64,000 nucleotides of DNA, taken from the NCBI RefSeq assembly GCF_049445795.1, contig NZ_JBMSDT010000003.1, positions 62,001-126,000 on the forward strand, read 5' to 3'. Of the stretch, positions 1 through 8,703 are shown in pieces (the first letter of the stretch is position 1; every line of letters starts with the position of its first letter). This DNA is from Larkinella sp049445795 (GTDB lineage: Bacteria > Bacteroidota > Bacteroidia > Cytophagales > Spirosomataceae). Made by a program: the position numbers and the translations under genes. Under the pieces are notes generated by a model. The model was not told where the DNA came from. It made no database searches and saw nothing but the letters and a program-made list of their open reading frames with translations.

Positions 1-190
1 GCCAGGTATCGACTTCGTTTTGGCGTTCGATGGGCAGAAACGTGCTGATGGCCGACACCGGTTTTTGCCAGTAAAAAGCTTCTTCGGTAAAAAACAAGGT
101 TGCTACCGCTTCGCAACGGCGCTGCCAGTCGGCCTCCGGCAAGGCCCGGCGTTTCCGGAGGAACTCGCTGCGCAACTCGGCTTTGGTCAT
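1..190 (-). CDS. 5-formyltetrahydrofolate cyclo-ligase (N-terminal fragment, cut by window edge)
   Basis: Reading the minus strand from the ATG at 190 gives 63 residues beginning MTKAELRSEFLRKRRALP and reaching FLPIERQNEVDTW at the edge. The basic K-x-x-LR...RR N-terminus and the 'FLPI..QNEVDT' strand match the start of the MTHFS family, which converts 5-formyl-THF to 5,10-methenyl-THF using ATP. The remainder lies outside the window. The start codon is 3 bases downstream of the bshC stop, so the two genes are probably co-transcribed. The N-terminus is short evidence, but both motifs are characteristic. Confidence 0.8.
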   Translation of the reverse strand, partial: MTKAELRSEFLRKRRALPEADWQRRCEAVATLFFTEEAFYWQKPVSAISTFLPIERQNEVDTW

Positions 191-193
191 GGC

Positions 194-1753
194 TTAGTCT
201 TTCAGCACCAGCATCCGGTAATCGAGCGGATCGAAGGTTTGCACGAGTTTGTGCACAAACTGCGGGTCGTTCAACTGAAAATTAAGGTAGTTCTCGGACC
301 GTTCCTGAATGCCGCCGTTCGGGAAGAGTTTGTTTTTCAGCGTCATTAACTGGTTAAGGACCGTCTCGTAATTCTTCTCTTCGGTGCGTTTCAGGCGTTT
401 TTCCAGGTGGTCGATGGTATGCAGCAACCGGGTTTGCTCAGCCAGCACGGCCCCTTCCAGCGATTTATCGACCCGCACGGATTTGTTCAAAATTTCGGTA
501 AAACACTGTTCCAGACAGGCTTTCTGCTCCGACAGATCGAGGGAGTTCTCACTGATCCGCTCCGTGTACGACCGGCGCAGCTTCACTTCATCCCAGAACA
601 GTTCTTCCGGCGTAACGCCCAGCTTGTCCATTTTTTTCGCGCTGGCCGGATTGACATACAAGGCAAAGTTGCGCGGCATTAGCAACGGATACGGGATCTT
701 GAAATAATCGAAAACGCTTTTCAGTTGTAGCCAGTACGGCACTTCGGAAGGTCCGCCGATGTAGGCTAGGTTGGGCAAAATCACTTCCTGATACACGGGC
801 CGCAGCACTACGTTTGGGCTGAAACGGTCGGGATGCTGCACGGCCAACGCCAGCATTTCGTCCTGCGAAAACCGTAATTCGGTAGTTAAGACCTGGTACG
901 TGCTGGTGCCGTCGGCCGAGGGCTGCACAACGATGCGTTCGCGGAGCTGGTCGTCCAGATAAAACAGGTTGATTTCGCGGGGGGAGATTTGCGTGCGGTA
1001 GCCGAGCGCTTCGAGTTGCTGGCTGGTCTGCGTCACGAGCGTGTCGGTCGCGTGGTGGAGCAGTTCGTCTTTGATGACCGGCGCAAAGAGTTGTTTTAAT
1101 TCCGCATCATCGGGGTCGAGGCAGATCAGGCCCTCGCTGCCCAGCAGTTTGTTGACGTACCAGCGAACGGCGTCGGTCAGCGTATCGTGTTTGAGGTACG
1201 CTTCCTCGAACAGAAACAGCTTTTCGGGCATCTGATCGAACACGGTTTTCAACTCTTTCGGGTTCATGCGCCCAACGGCCCCGCGTTGCTCGGTTTCCCA
1301 GATATAACTTTTACCGAACAGCGTAAAATGGTTGATTTCGGCAAAATCGTGGTCTTCGCTGGCAAGCCAGTAGATCGGTACAAACCGGTAGTCCGGGTAG
1401 GTTTCGTTCAGCTTCTTCGCCAGATTGACCGTCGTGATCCATTTGTAAAGCACATACAACGGGCCGCTGAAAATATTGAGCTGGTGGCCCGTCGTGACCG
1501 TAAACGTGTTGGGCTGTGCCAGCACCGAGAAGTCCGGTTTGTTCGGAATGTGTTGGTACTGCCGTTCCAGAACCCGCACCAGCGTCTGCCGTTTGGCCTC
1601 GTCGAACACCCGGTTTTTGACCTGATCGCCAAATGCTTCCAGCGACGGAAAGCGGTCGTAAAAGGGTTGAAGGGCTTCTTTTTGGGAAATATAATCGAGG
1701 AAGAGCGTCGAAAACTGGCCGGTAGCGGTAAGCGGGAGGTACTGACAGTCCAT
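194..1753 (-). CDS. bshC: bacillithiol biosynthesis cysteine-adding enzyme BshC
   Basis: A 519-residue protein beginning MDCQYLPLTATGQFSTLFLDY, the typical BshC opening. BshC is thought to catalyse the last step of bacillithiol synthesis, adding cysteine to glucosaminyl-malate. The nucleotide-binding-fold core includes TVTTGHQLNIFSGPLYVLYK and YWLASEDHDFAEI. A C-terminal coiled coil rich in K/E/L (about residues 420-480) precedes LNFQLNDPQFV, as in the family. An upstream in-frame ATG at 1795 would add 14 polar residues, but the family alignment favours 1753. It implies that this organism makes bacillithiol, as many Bacteroidota do. Confidence 0.93.
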   Translation of the reverse strand: MDCQYLPLTATGQFSTLFLDYISQKEALQPFYDRFPSLEAFGDQVKNRVFDEAKRQTLVRVLERQYQHIPNKPDFSVLAQPNTFTVTTGHQLNIFSGPLYVLYKWITTVNLAKKLNETYPDYRFVPIYWLASEDHDFAEINHFTLFGKSYIWETEQRGAVGRMNPKELKTVFDQMPEKLFLFEEAYLKHDTLTDAVRWYVNKLLGSEGLICLDPDDAELKQLFAPVIKDELLHHATDTLVTQTSQQLEALGYRTQISPREINLFYLDDQLRERIVVQPSADGTSTYQVLTTELRFSQDEMLALAVQHPDRFSPNVVLRPVYQEVILPNLAYIGGPSEVPYWLQLKSVFDYFKIPYPLLMPRNFALYVNPASAKKMDKLGVTPEELFWDEVKLRRSYTERISENSLDLSEQKACLEQCFTEILNKSVRVDKSLEGAVLAEQTRLLHTIDHLEKRLKRTEEKNYETVLNQLMTLKNKLFPNGGIQERSENYLNFQLNDPQFVHKLVQTFDPLDYRMLVLKD

Positions 1754-1882
1754 GAAAACGGGATTTTTGTCACTGAACACCGATTTAGTGGGCAAGGTTC
1801 GCGGTGCCGACAGGATTACACGAATGGCAACGAGGCTTTATGAGCGTAGTCGATCGTTTCTACCTGAAAAGATAGTTATTCG

Positions 1883-2209
1883 TTAGGCCAGTCCGGTTTT
1901 CGGAATCAACGACCAGATGCGGTTACGGGTGGTATGAATCTCCTGCAAGGCCCGGGTGCCGCCCAGCGTTACCGTAAAAAACCGTTTCCGCCGACCCCCG
2001 CGTTCGGCCGTGGCCCCGCCCATTGTCGAGTTCAGATATCCTTTCTCTTCCAGCCGTTGCAGCGTCGCGTGAATGGCGCTCAGGCTGACCGTCCGCCCGG
2101 TTTGTCTTTCAATTTCCTCCAGAATAACGACCCCGTAGGCTTGCTCGTTGAGCATGGCCACCGTCAGCAAGACTAATTCTTCGAACTCACCCAAGTACGG
2201 ACGATTCAT
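1883..2209 (-). CDS. PadR family transcriptional regulator
   Basis: A 108-residue winged-helix protein. LGEFEELVLLTVAMLNEQAYGVVILEEIERQTGR followed by SAIHATLQRLEEKGYLNS is the PadR recognition-helix region, and GRRKRFFTVTLGGTRALQE is the wing. PadR proteins are small dimeric repressors, often of membrane transport genes. The length is typical of the short subfamily. Here it stands alone, with no adjacent FtsX-like permease, so its target is unknown. A perfect GTTTTGCAAAAC palindrome lies just upstream of the start. Confidence 0.88.
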   Translation of the reverse strand: MNRPYLGEFEELVLLTVAMLNEQAYGVVILEEIERQTGRTVSLSAIHATLQRLEEKGYLNSTMGGATAERGGRRKRFFTVTLGGTRALQEIHTTRNRIWSLIPKTGLA

Positions 2210-2219
2210 ATATGTTTAG

Positions 2220-2264
2220 GTTTTGCAAAACAAATATAAAAAAGAAGCCAGATAAAAGAAGCAA
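2220..2264 (-). promoter_or_regulatory. putative PadR-gene promoter with palindrome
   Basis: On the minus strand TATATTTG (2238-2231) fits the Bacteroidota -7 consensus TAnnTTTG. A TTG at 2264-2262 lies 23 bases upstream, near the usual -33 spacing. A perfect 12-base palindrome GTTTTGCAAAAC (2220-2231) overlaps the -7 edge and lies about 10 bases from the ATG. This is a sensible place for autorepression by PadR. The motif match is seen; the regulation is inferred. Confidence 0.45.
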
Positions 2265-2357
2265 GACCCCAAGCCTCCGCCAAGACCCTACAAACAGGTC
2301 CGAAGGACTTGACTTTGTTAACCCCGGGTGCCGTGCGGGGCTGATGGAGCTATGCCT

Positions 2358-2390
2358 CCGGCGCACAACCCCGCAGGGGTTGTGCGCCGG
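2358..2390. repeat. REP-like perfect hairpin
   Basis: Two perfect 15-base arms (2358-2372 and 2376-2390) around a GCA loop, built on CACAACCCC/GGGGTTGTG. It lies between the divergently placed PadR gene and the 3' end of the Gfo/Idh gene. It has no T-run directly after the stem, so it is more REP-like than a classic terminator, but it could stop transcripts of the oxidoreductase gene. Confidence 0.7.
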
Positions 2391-2408
2391 ATTATACTTG
2401 CTTTGTGA

Positions 2409-3770
2409 TCACATCGCCCAGCCCTGGCGGTAGTCGCGTTTCAGGTACGGGTTCAGTTCGGGTGCGTTCGTGAATTGCATGGTGTTGGTATCCCAATTCA
2501 GCTTGGTGCCCTGTTTGTAGAGGGCCACGATGCCCAGCAACATGGTTTCGCACAGCGGCCCGGCGTATTCGAACGGCGAAACCGTCTTGCCGTTGCCTTT
2601 GCAGGCTTCGGCCCAGTTGCGCTCGTGGCTCATGCCGACGCGCGGGATGGTCTGCGCCGGTTTTTTGTACGAATCCATCCGTTCCTGCGGCAACAGACGC
2701 GGTTTTGATCCGTAGGTTTCGTGGAAAAGTTTGCCTTTGGTCCCGATGTACAGCACCCCGCCCCCTTTCGGCACGGGCGCGTCGCCGAACTCCAGGGGTT
2801 TAGGCGGCAGAATTCCCCCATCGTACCAGGTCATGACGAGCGGATGCTTTTTGTCTTTGGTTTCAAACTCATACGTCACCATCGACGCAACCGGGTAGCT
2901 TTGCTTGTTGAACGGTGTTGAAGAGGCTTCGACGCTGATGGGTGGTTTGAGACCCAGCGCCCAGTACGGGTGATCGACCAGGTGAGCGCCCATGTCGCCC
3001 AGGGCACCCGCGCCGTAGTCGACCCAGCCGCGCCATTTAAACGGGGTGTAGGCCGGGTTGTAAGGCCGGAGCGGAGCCGGTCCCAGAAACAGCTCCCAAT
3101 CCAGCGTCGAGGGCACATCGACGGCTTCCTTGGGTACCTCCATACCCTGTGGCCAGATGGGGCGGTTGGTCCAAACGTGCACTTCCTGCACTTTCCCGAT
3201 GGCGCCGTCGGCAATCCACTCGTTGATCAGCCGGGCATCGTCGTTGGAGTGGCCCTGGTTTCCCATCTGCGTCACGACTTTCGGGTATTCTTTCGCCAGC
3301 CGGGCCAGTTCGCGGGATTCCCAAACGGTGACAGTCAGCGGTTTTTGAACGTAAACGTGCTTGCCGAGCCGCATGGCCGCCGACGCAATCACGCCGTGCA
3401 AGTGGTCGGGCGTGGCAACGATAATGCCGTCGATGTCTTTCTGTTCCAGCATTTTGCGGTAATCCTTATACCGCTTGGCGTTCGGGTATTTTTCAAAAAC
3501 CGGGGCCGCGTATTTTTCATCCACGTCGCAGAGGGCGACGATGTTTTCGGTGGGAGCCAGGGCGTTGAGGTTGCTTTTTCCCATGCCGCCGATGCCGACG
3601 CCCGCGACGTTCAGCTTGTCCGACGGAGCGATAAATCTCGACCCGTCAGACCGTTTGCCGCCCAACACATGGCGAGGCAGAATCGTAACACCCGCCAAGG
3701 CCAGCGACGACGCTTTGACAAAACCGCGTCGGCTAAGGGGCTGATCTTCTTTTTTGTCTGGAGTATTCAT
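2409..3770 (-). CDS. Tat-exported Gfo/Idh/MocA family oxidoreductase
   Basis: A 453-residue protein. The N-terminus LSRRGFVKASSLALAGVTI is a Tat signal (RRxF). The Rossmann fold follows (VAGVGIGGMGKSNLNAL), then the catalytic-domain hallmark QKPLTVTVWESRELARLA, which corresponds to the EKP motif of Gfo/Idh/MocA enzymes. The C-terminal domain contains WRGWVDYGAGALGDMGAHLVDHPYWAL, the sheet region with candidate catalytic His. These periplasmic NAD(P)-binding enzymes act on sugars or glycosides, commonly by reversible C3 oxidation. Substrate cannot be read from sequence. The gene stands alone and is not near the glycan locus at 40-61 kb. Confidence 0.9.
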   Translation of the reverse strand: MNTPDKKEDQPLSRRGFVKASSLALAGVTILPRHVLGGKRSDGSRFIAPSDKLNVAGVGIGGMGKSNLNALAPTENIVALCDVDEKYAAPVFEKYPNAKRYKDYRKMLEQKDIDGIIVATPDHLHGVIASAAMRLGKHVYVQKPLTVTVWESRELARLAKEYPKVVTQMGNQGHSNDDARLINEWIADGAIGKVQEVHVWTNRPIWPQGMEVPKEAVDVPSTLDWELFLGPAPLRPYNPAYTPFKWRGWVDYGAGALGDMGAHLVDHPYWALGLKPPISVEASSTPFNKQSYPVASMVTYEFETKDKKHPLVMTWYDGGILPPKPLEFGDAPVPKGGGVLYIGTKGKLFHETYGSKPRLLPQERMDSYKKPAQTIPRVGMSHERNWAEACKGNGKTVSPFEYAGPLCETMLLGIVALYKQGTKLNWDTNTMQFTNAPELNPYLKRDYRQGWAM

Positions 3771-3934
3771 GTGAAAATCGTACGTTAGGTAAGGGATAGA
3801 CTCAATGGCCTTAAAGCTACAAAATTTAGTACTATCCCATCCTACTTTTGTACTATCTAGTCGAATAATTTAACGGACAGGTAGTCCGTGCTAGTGAGGC
3901 ATCAGCAACTAGCCTGGAAAGAAAGGGAGCGACC

Positions 3935-4522
3935 TTATTTCAACTTCTTCGGATCGATCCGCCGGATGACTTCCCGCTTGTTGAAAACCACCCGCCAGAC
4001 AGCAAAGGGCAGCGTTGCCTGGTCGGCGCAGGTTTTACAGATCAGGTCGTTGGGGTCGACGGGAGCGTTGTAGACAAAAAGCGTGTCGTTAATTTTCTGA
4101 ATGTTGGTGATTTGCTCCAGCTTGTTCTGGGCGTTGTACTGATAAGCCGCCAGCAACTCGCGCTCTTTCGGATGCAAAGCAGGGTTTGCCGTATCTTTTT
4201 CGGTGAGCAGCCCGATGGTGATGGCGTATTGTTTTTCCAGCTTTTGAATAACGGGTATGTCGTTCAGCGTACAAAGGGACTTATTACCGGTATTTTTGGT
4301 CAGGGCGCTGGTTAATGCCTTTCCGGAGTTCTGCACGAGGACTTTGCCCCAGTCATCCACAGTCGATACTAACTGCGCGTTGGTGATGCGTTTAATTTTG
4401 CGGTCGTTTAGCTCCTGCACAAACGCTTTGGTATTTTCGTTTCGGTCGGGCGCGCAGGAAGAAACCAGAGCGAAAACGGAGAAAAAAACTAACAGGCTAG
4501 TGTATGAAAGGAGACGATTCAT
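3935..4522 (-). CDS. lipoprotein of unknown function with a CxxC pair
   Basis: The start at 4522 gives MNRLLSYTSLLVFFSVFALVSSC, a lipoprotein signal with lipobox VSSC; an ATG 11 codons upstream (4555) would precede it with a polar stretch and is less likely. The mature part is about 170 residues of mixed helix, with CKTCADQ near the C-terminus. That places a CxxC where heme-binding DUF3365/Tll0287-like domains carry CxxCH, but the histidine is absent, so I do not assign that family. It is divergent from prfA, sharing the 4592-4637 promoter region. Confidence 0.65.
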   Translation of the reverse strand: MNRLLSYTSLLVFFSVFALVSSCAPDRNENTKAFVQELNDRKIKRITNAQLVSTVDDWGKVLVQNSGKALTSALTKNTGNKSLCTLNDIPVIQKLEKQYAITIGLLTEKDTANPALHPKERELLAAYQYNAQNKLEQITNIQKINDTLFVYNAPVDPNDLICKTCADQATLPFAVWRVVFNKREVIRRIDPKKLK

Positions 4523-4591
4523 GGTCAGGAACTTAGTCGGTTGAATTCTTGTCATCTGGTTGGATAACCGTTAGGATGGCGGTTTCGTTGA

Positions 4592-4599
4592 CAAAGGTA
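4592..4599 (-). promoter_or_regulatory. -7 element for the lipoprotein gene at 3935-4522
   Basis: On the minus strand this reads TACCTTTG, an exact match to the Bacteroidota -7 consensus TAnnTTTG, 69 bases upstream of the ATG. No good TTG at -33 was found at the usual spacing, so it is moderate evidence only. Confidence 0.4.
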
Positions 4600-4629
4600 C
4601 GACGGAACCGTGGACTGGCCGAATTTTCG

Positions 4630-4637
4630 TACCTTTG
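4630..4637 (+). promoter_or_regulatory. prfA: -7 element for prfA
   Basis: TACCTTTG on the plus strand matches TAnnTTTG exactly, 56 bases before the prfA ATG. It is arranged back to back with an identical octamer on the minus strand 30 bases away. The -33 TTG is not obvious. Confidence 0.45.
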
Positions 4638-4693
4638 TGTCCACTACGCACGGATCAGTCGTTTGCCCGTTGTCCCGAATCTATTTTTGACCC

Positions 4694-5767
4694 ATGATTG
4701 ACCAGTTAGAAGCCATAAAGGAACGGTTTGAGGAAGTGTCTCAGCAGATTATGATGCCGGAAATCGTTTCGGATCAGAAGAAATTCACGAAGCTGAGCAA
4801 GGAATACAAAGACCTCGACAAGATCGTTAAGCAGTACCAGCAGTACAAAAAACTGGTGCAGGACATCGACGGTGCCAAGGAACTGCTGGCGACCGAGCGC
4901 GACGAAGACCTGCGCGAACTCGCCAAAGCCGAATTGGATGATTTAGTGCCGCAGCGGGAGCCAATGGAAGAGGTTTTGAAAGAAATGCTCATTCCGAAAG
5001 ACCCGAACGACAGCAAGAACGTCATCCTGGAAATCCGGGCCGGCACCGGGGGCGACGAAGCCTCCATCTTTGCCGGTGATCTTTTCCGGATGTACCAGCG
5101 CCTGTGCGACCGGATGGGCTGGCGGATGTCGCTGATGGACTACACGGAAGGCACCTCGGGCGGTTACAAAGAAATTATCTGCCAGGTCGAAGGGGAGGAT
5201 GTCTACGGCAAACTCAAATTCGAGTCGGGCGTTCACCGGGTACAGCGCGTTCCGGCCACCGAATCGCAGGGACGCATTCACACTTCGGCCGCCAGCGTGG
5301 CCGTGTTGCCCGAAGCCGAAGAGGTCGACGTGGAGATTAACATGAACGACGTTCGCAAAGACACGTTCTGTTCATCCGGCGCGGGCGGGCAGTCGGTTAA
5401 CACCACGTATTCGGCGGTGCGGCTGACGCACATCCCTTCGGGCCTGGTCGTGCAATGCCAGGACGAGCGTTCGCAGTTGAAAAACTTCGACAAGGCGCTG
5501 ACGGTTTTGCGTTCGCGCCTGTATGAGATTGAATTACAGAAGCACAATGATGCCATTTCGTCGCAACGGAAGTCGATGGTCGGCAGTGGTGACCGTTCCG
5601 ACAAAATCCGGACCTATAATTACCCCCAAAGCCGCGTCACCGACCACCGCATCGGCTTGACCGTCTACAACCTGCCGACGGTGATGGATGGCAACATCGA
5701 CGATTTTATCGATCAACTTCGAATCGCCGAAAACACCGAGCGGATGAAAGAAGCCGCCGTCGCCTAA
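4694..5767 (+). CDS. prfA: peptide chain release factor 1
   Basis: A 357-residue class I release factor. The PAT tripeptide that reads UAA/UAG is at residues 187-189 (VQRVPATESQGR), which marks RF1 rather than RF2. The GGQ peptidyl-hydrolysis motif is at 231-233 (SSGAGGQSVNTT). The N-terminal coiled-coil domain and the C-terminal KIRTYNYPQSRVTDHR tail are complete. Length is standard. The stop codon abuts an inverted repeat shared with the convergent uvrB gene. Confidence 0.98.
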   Translation: MIDQLEAIKERFEEVSQQIMMPEIVSDQKKFTKLSKEYKDLDKIVKQYQQYKKLVQDIDGAKELLATERDEDLRELAKAELDDLVPQREPMEEVLKEMLIPKDPNDSKNVILEIRAGTGGDEASIFAGDLFRMYQRLCDRMGWRMSLMDYTEGTSGGYKEIICQVEGEDVYGKLKFESGVHRVQRVPATESQGRIHTSAASVAVLPEAEEVDVEINMNDVRKDTFCSSGAGGQSVNTTYSAVRLTHIPSGLVVQCQDERSQLKNFDKALTVLRSRLYEIELQKHNDAISSQRKSMVGSGDRSDKIRTYNYPQSRVTDHRIGLTVYNLPTVMDGNIDDFIDQLRIAENTERMKEAAVA

Positions 5768-5849
5768 CGTACCCACGGACTTTAGTCCGTGAGTTTTAGC
5801 TACCCCATTGAGTAACTAGCAACTCACGGACTAAAGTCCGTGGGTACGT
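5767..5849. repeat. composite double-hairpin repeat (copy 1), likely bidirectional terminator
   Basis: Two perfect 27-base inverted arms at 5767-5793 and 5823-5849. Each arm contains its own hairpin CACGGACTTTAGTCCGTG (8-base stem, TT loop). The outer ends overlap the last base of the prfA stop codon and the uvrB stop codon. The same unit occurs at 34384-34472 and 62840-62920, and the central spacer here is clearly related to that at 62866-62894 read on the other strand. This resembles a BIME/REP-type mobile unit. Confidence 0.9.
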
Positions 5850-7876
5850 TACACCGCTGCAGTTTTTAGGCGATCGCGCAGCTGGAAGAGCTCATCGCGT
5901 AGCCGGGCCGCTTCGAGGAAATCAAGCTCCTTGGCGGCTTTTTCCATTTTGGCCTGCGTTTCCTTGATCACCTGCTCCAGATCATTTTTGCCCATGTACT
6001 GCACGACCGGATCGGCAGCAATCCGGAATTCGTCGGGTTCGATGTAGTATTGCTTGGCGACCGGACGCGAATCGGCCACTTTGGTTTGCTCCATGATCGC
6101 TTCGCGGGATTTCAACACCGTCGTCGGTGTGATACCGTGTTCGAGGTTGTAGGCCATCTGAATTTCCCGACGCCGGTTCGTCTCACTGATCGCTTTTTCC
6201 ATCGAACCGGTGATGCGGTCGGCATACATCAGCACCTTGCCGTTGGCATTCCGGGCAGCCCGGCCGATGGTCTGAATCAGCGAGCGGATGTCGCGAAGGA
6301 ACCCTTCCTTATCGGCATCCATGATGGCTACCAGCGACACTTCGGGCAAATCGAGTCCTTCGCGCAGCAGGTTGACACCCACCAGCACGTCGAACACGCC
6401 CAGCCGCAATTCCCGCAAAATTTCAACCCGGTCGAGGGCTTTCACTTCGGAGTGAATGTAGCGGCCTTTAATGCCGACCCGCTCCAGGTATTTACTGAGT
6501 TCTTCGGCCATCCGCTTGGTCAGCGTGGTGACCAATACCCGCTCCCCGCGTTTGACGCGGCTGTCGATTTCTTCCAGCAAGTCATCGATCTGGTTTAGAC
6601 TCGGCCGCACCTGGATTTCCGGATCGAGCAGACCCGTCGGGCGGATCAACTGCTCGACCACCACGCCTTCGCTCCGGCGCAGTTCGTAATCGGCGGGCGT
6701 CGCGCTGACGTAAATCGTTTGCGACGTTAATTCTTCAAATTCTTGAAAGGTCAGCGGGCGGTTGTCGAGCGCCGACGGCAACCGAAAACCGTAATCCACC
6801 AGGGCTTCCTTGCGCGAGCGGTCACCACCCCACATGGCTCGGATCTGGGGCATCGTTACGTGGCTTTCGTCGACCACCGTCAGGAAATCGTCCGGGAAAT
6901 AATCGAGCAAACAGAACGGCCGTTGCCCTGGCATCCGGCGGTCGAAATACCGCGAATAGTTTTCGATACCGGAACAATAGCCCAGTTCGCGCATCATTTC
7001 GATGTCGAACTCGGTGCGCTCCTTGATCCGCTCGGCTTCCAGATGGCGGAATTCCGACTCAAAATACCGGATTTGGGCCACCAGGTCGTTCTGAATTTCG
7101 CCAATCGCCATGTTCAGCGTATCGCGCCCCGTCACGAAGAGGTTGGCCGGGAAGATGGCGATCATCCGGTCGTCGGCGAGTTTCTTGCCCGACGCCGGAT
7201 CAATGCGTTGAATGGCTTCAATTTCGTCACCGAAGAAAATGACGCGGTACGCAAAGTCGGCGTAACCCGGAAAAATATCGACGGTATCGCCTTTGACGCG
7301 GAACGTACCGCGCGTAAATTCCACTTCCGTCCGGCTGTAGAGGATTTCGACCAGCTTGAACAGAAACTGATTGCGGCTCATGGTTTCGCCCACGCCCAGC
7401 CGGATGATGCTTTTCTGGTATTCCTGGGGGTTCCCGGCACCGTAAATGCACGAAACCGACGCAATCACGACAATATCCCGCCGACCGCTCATCAGGGCCG
7501 ACACCGCAGCCAGCCGCAGTTTGTCGATTTCCTCGTTGATGGCGAGGTCTTTTTCGATGTACGTGTTCGTCGTCGCAATGAATGCTTCGGGCTGGTAATA
7601 ATCGTAATACGAGATGAAATAATGAACGGCGTTGTCGGGAAAGAACTGCTTGAACTCGCCGTAGAGTTGGGCTGCCAGCGTTTTGTTATGGCTCAAGACG
7701 AGCGTCGGGCGGTTGAGCTGCGCGATGACATTGGCGACGGTGTAGGTTTTTCCGGAACCGGTTACCCCTAAAAGTACCTGTGCGGGTTCACCTTCCCGAA
7801 TGCCTTTGACCAGCTTTTCAATGGCCACAGGCTGGTCGCCCGTCGGTTTAAATTCTGACGTTAATTTGAAGTTCAT
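5849..7876 (-). CDS. uvrB: excinuclease ABC subunit B
   Basis: A 675-residue DNA-damage recognition helicase of nucleotide excision repair. The chosen start at 7876 gives MNFKLTSEFKPTGDQP, the usual UvrB opening; a longer frame to 7927 adds 17 unrelated residues. The Walker A motif GVTGSGKT is at 37-44, the beta-hairpin YYDYYQPEAF follows, and DESHVTMPQ is the DEAD-type box. Later come the helicase motifs (VLVTTLTKRMAEEL, QTIGRAARN) and a C-terminal UVR domain (KELDFLEAARLRDELFQLR) that binds UvrA/UvrC. It is complete and convergent with prfA. Confidence 0.98.
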   Translation of the reverse strand: MNFKLTSEFKPTGDQPVAIEKLVKGIREGEPAQVLLGVTGSGKTYTVANVIAQLNRPTLVLSHNKTLAAQLYGEFKQFFPDNAVHYFISYYDYYQPEAFIATTNTYIEKDLAINEEIDKLRLAAVSALMSGRRDIVVIASVSCIYGAGNPQEYQKSIIRLGVGETMSRNQFLFKLVEILYSRTEVEFTRGTFRVKGDTVDIFPGYADFAYRVIFFGDEIEAIQRIDPASGKKLADDRMIAIFPANLFVTGRDTLNMAIGEIQNDLVAQIRYFESEFRHLEAERIKERTEFDIEMMRELGYCSGIENYSRYFDRRMPGQRPFCLLDYFPDDFLTVVDESHVTMPQIRAMWGGDRSRKEALVDYGFRLPSALDNRPLTFQEFEELTSQTIYVSATPADYELRRSEGVVVEQLIRPTGLLDPEIQVRPSLNQIDDLLEEIDSRVKRGERVLVTTLTKRMAEELSKYLERVGIKGRYIHSEVKALDRVEILRELRLGVFDVLVGVNLLREGLDLPEVSLVAIMDADKEGFLRDIRSLIQTIGRAARNANGKVLMYADRITGSMEKAISETNRRREIQMAYNLEHGITPTTVLKSREAIMEQTKVADSRPVAKQYYIEPDEFRIAADPVVQYMGKNDLEQVIKETQAKMEKAAKELDFLEAARLRDELFQLRDRLKTAAV

Positions 7877-7986
7877 TAGCTGCGTTTTGAATCTGGCTAA
7901 TTTACAAATAAACAGGCAGGATGCCAAGACAGTTTTGGAAAGAAAGCGATACCTTGCATTGGATTAACTACTCAGCACGGAAGACA

Positions 7987-8403
7987 ATGAACAGTAATCA
8001 GATCATTTACATGGGAGTTAATGCACCACGCATTCATCAGGCTATCATCGGTCGGTTGATTTATTGGTTAACCGATTTATACATCAAAAACCAAACCGAG
8101 CTGATGCCTTATCCCGAAACCATGATTGACGAAAGTGAAACCAGCCCGGTACCGGATGTGATGCTCGTCAACCATGATACCGACCTAACGGAGGTAATCA
8201 TTGAAGTCACGCACACGCAGGGTGTGCCGAAAGATATGGAAAAACTCAAAAACCTGATGCAAGTATATCGGGTCAATGAGGGCTTTGTCTATGATTACAA
8301 ACAAAAGCGATGGTATAAGTTTCGGCTTGGAGGACCGGAATCGGGTGAACTCTCGTCGTTTTGTGATGCGAATGGGCAAGATCTGTCGGCCTTTGTTCCC
8401 TAA
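7987..8403 (+). CDS. Uma2-family (DUF820) PD-(D/E)XK nuclease-like protein
   Basis: A 138-residue protein (160 if the upstream ATG at 7921 is used). PVPDVMLVNHDTDLTEVIIEVTH resembles the PD...(E)xK core of Uma2/DUF820 proteins, and DMEKLKNLMQVYRVNEGFVYD matches the following 'd..K...Y...gv.e.' helix-strand. These proteins have a restriction-endonuclease fold. Most are of unknown function and are abundant in Spirosomaceae and cyanobacteria. In the usual E-x-K position the sequence has E-V-T, so catalytic competence is uncertain. It is divergent from uvrB. Confidence 0.7.
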   Translation: MNSNQIIYMGVNAPRIHQAIIGRLIYWLTDLYIKNQTELMPYPETMIDESETSPVPDVMLVNHDTDLTEVIIEVTHTQGVPKDMEKLKNLMQVYRVNEGFVYDYKQKRWYKFRLGGPESGELSSFCDANGQDLSAFVP

Positions 8404-8500
8404 ACAATACCGGAATAAGAGTTGCTACAACGTCAGATAACGGACGGAATGGTAAGCGACTAGACGGCAAACCGTCGCATCGGCTAACCAGTAATCTCCT

Positions 8501-8533
8501 AACGACCAGGGCTGGAAGCCCTGGTCGTTTTTT
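8501..8533 (+). terminator. intrinsic terminator after the Uma2-like gene
   Basis: A perfect 13-base stem, AACGACCAGGGCT (8501-8513) and AGCCCTGGTCGTT (8517-8529), with a GGA loop and a T-run. In the 300-base stretch 8404-8703 I see this terminator and no convincing gene; the short frames there lack family features. Confidence 0.85.
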
Positions 8534-8703
8534 GTTGATCGCTTCAGCCGATTAGCGCTAGGCACAGGAACAGCGGTGGCCGGCTGGACAGCCGCCTTGG
8601 GCGCGGGGTCCATGGGAGGAAGCAGAACAGGATGTTCCGTCATTTTCCTGAACAACTCGGACCTGCATCAGTTATTCAGGCATTACGCAACGTTCCTAAA
8701 AAC

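Noticed and set aside
3935..4522. DUF3365/Tll0287-like heme lipoprotein
   Set aside because: The CxxC lacks the following histidine and the rest of the family pattern is not convincing.
6743..7771. 342-codon open frame on the plus strand opposite uvrB
   Set aside because: It is the antisense shadow of a strongly conserved gene in GC-rich DNA; its translation is rich in R, H, F and V without motifs.
8404..8703. Short minus-strand frames between 8425 and 8655
   Set aside because: They overlap an intrinsic terminator and have no start signal or family features.
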